Source: Pseudomonadota bacterium
GTDB lineage: Bacteria > Pseudomonadota > Alphaproteobacteria > Rhizobiales > Rhizobiaceae
Length of the DNA stretch: 5,130 bases
Assembly (NCBI GenBank): GCA_023388675.1
Contig: JAEWFU010000324.1
Coordinates: forward strand, 1 to 5,130
Reading direction: 5' to 3'
This document shows positions 5,009-5,130 of this stretch, one piece after another. The position numbers and the translations under genes were made by a program. Within the stretch, counting starts at the first letter, position 1; each line of letters begins with the position of its first letter. The notes under the pieces are model-generated. The model was not told where the DNA came from and did not search any database. It saw only the letters and a list, made by a program, of their open reading frames with translations.

Positions 5009-5014
5009 ACAACC

Positions 5015-5130
5015 ATGGAAGTCATTCTTCTCGAGCGCATCGCCCGCCTCGGCCAGATGGGCGACACCGTCAAGGTCAAGGACGGCTTTGCCCGTAACTA
5101 CCTTCTGCCCAAGGGCAAGGCCCTTCGCGC
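5015..5130 (+). CDS. rplI: 50S ribosomal protein L9 (N-terminal part, cut by window edge)
   Basis: L9 binds 23S rRNA through its N-terminal domain at the base of the L1 stalk. The 38 complete codons give [20 protein letters not shown] (1-20) followed by [18 protein letters not shown] (21-38). This holds the L9 signature: Gly13, Gly16, Val21, Gly24, Phe25, Asn28, Tyr29, Leu30, Gly34 and Ala36. About three quarters of the protein lies beyond the window. The ATG at 5015 has AGGAG six bases upstream. That site can be hidden in leader structure, and the gene is separated from rpsR by 197 bases holding several stem-loops, so it may be regulated apart from rpsF-rpsR. Confidence 0.96.
   Translation, partial: MEVILLERIARLGQMGDTVKVKDGFARNYLLPKGKALR

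Noticed and set aside
4818..5012. 64-codon minus-strand open frame between rpsR and rplI
   Set aside because: It coincides with the stem-loops in this gap, has an Arg/Gly/Pro-rich composition and no family resemblance.

Overview
The window looks like chromosomal core DNA from a GC-rich alphaproteobacterium. It is most likely a member of the Hyphomicrobiales (Rhizobiales), such as a Mesorhizobium/Phyllobacteriaceae-like organism. This rests on the neighbourhood (fabG and fabD on one strand, rpsF-rpsR-rplI on the other), the GC-rich third codon positions, an S6 protein with a long Arg/Asp/Gly tail, and an 82-residue S18. The genus is inferred, not proven. I see no mobile element, tRNA, rRNA or CRISPR array.

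Layout. Positions 1-1690 (minus strand) hold fabD followed 14 bases later by fabG, two enzymes of type II fatty acid synthesis; fabG loses its last few codons at the left window edge. Positions 1691-1862 are a divergent control region. It carries a close match to a PhoB box made of three 11-base-spaced repeats, plus a perfect inverted repeat just upstream of the fabD ribosome-binding site. Positions 1863-3782 (plus strand) encode a five-helix membrane protein of the LtaS/phosphoglycerol transferase family with all the expected metal and substrate residues. Positions 3783-4107 hold a candidate promoter and a roughly 215-base structured leader for rpsF. Positions 4108-4817 are rpsF and rpsR, overlapping by one base. 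Positions 4818-5014 hold a strong hairpin and a set of mutually exclusive pairings ahead of rplI, whose first 38 codons end the window.

How the genes relate. FabD and FabG supply acyl chains for phospholipids. The LtaS-like enzyme probably uses a phospholipid head group (family donor: phosphatidylglycerol) to decorate an envelope glycan. A Pho box between them would link lipid supply and lipid-head-group consumption to phosphate status. S6, S18 and L9 form a classic ribosomal protein cluster.

The genes themselves are conventional. The notable material is in the gaps: the triple-repeat Pho box, a perfect 10-bp helix that buries the rpsF Shine-Dalgarno sequence (a candidate S6:S18 autoregulatory leader), and a candidate RNA switch in front of rplI. 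All pairings and motif matches were found by eye; none has been tested by folding or database search.
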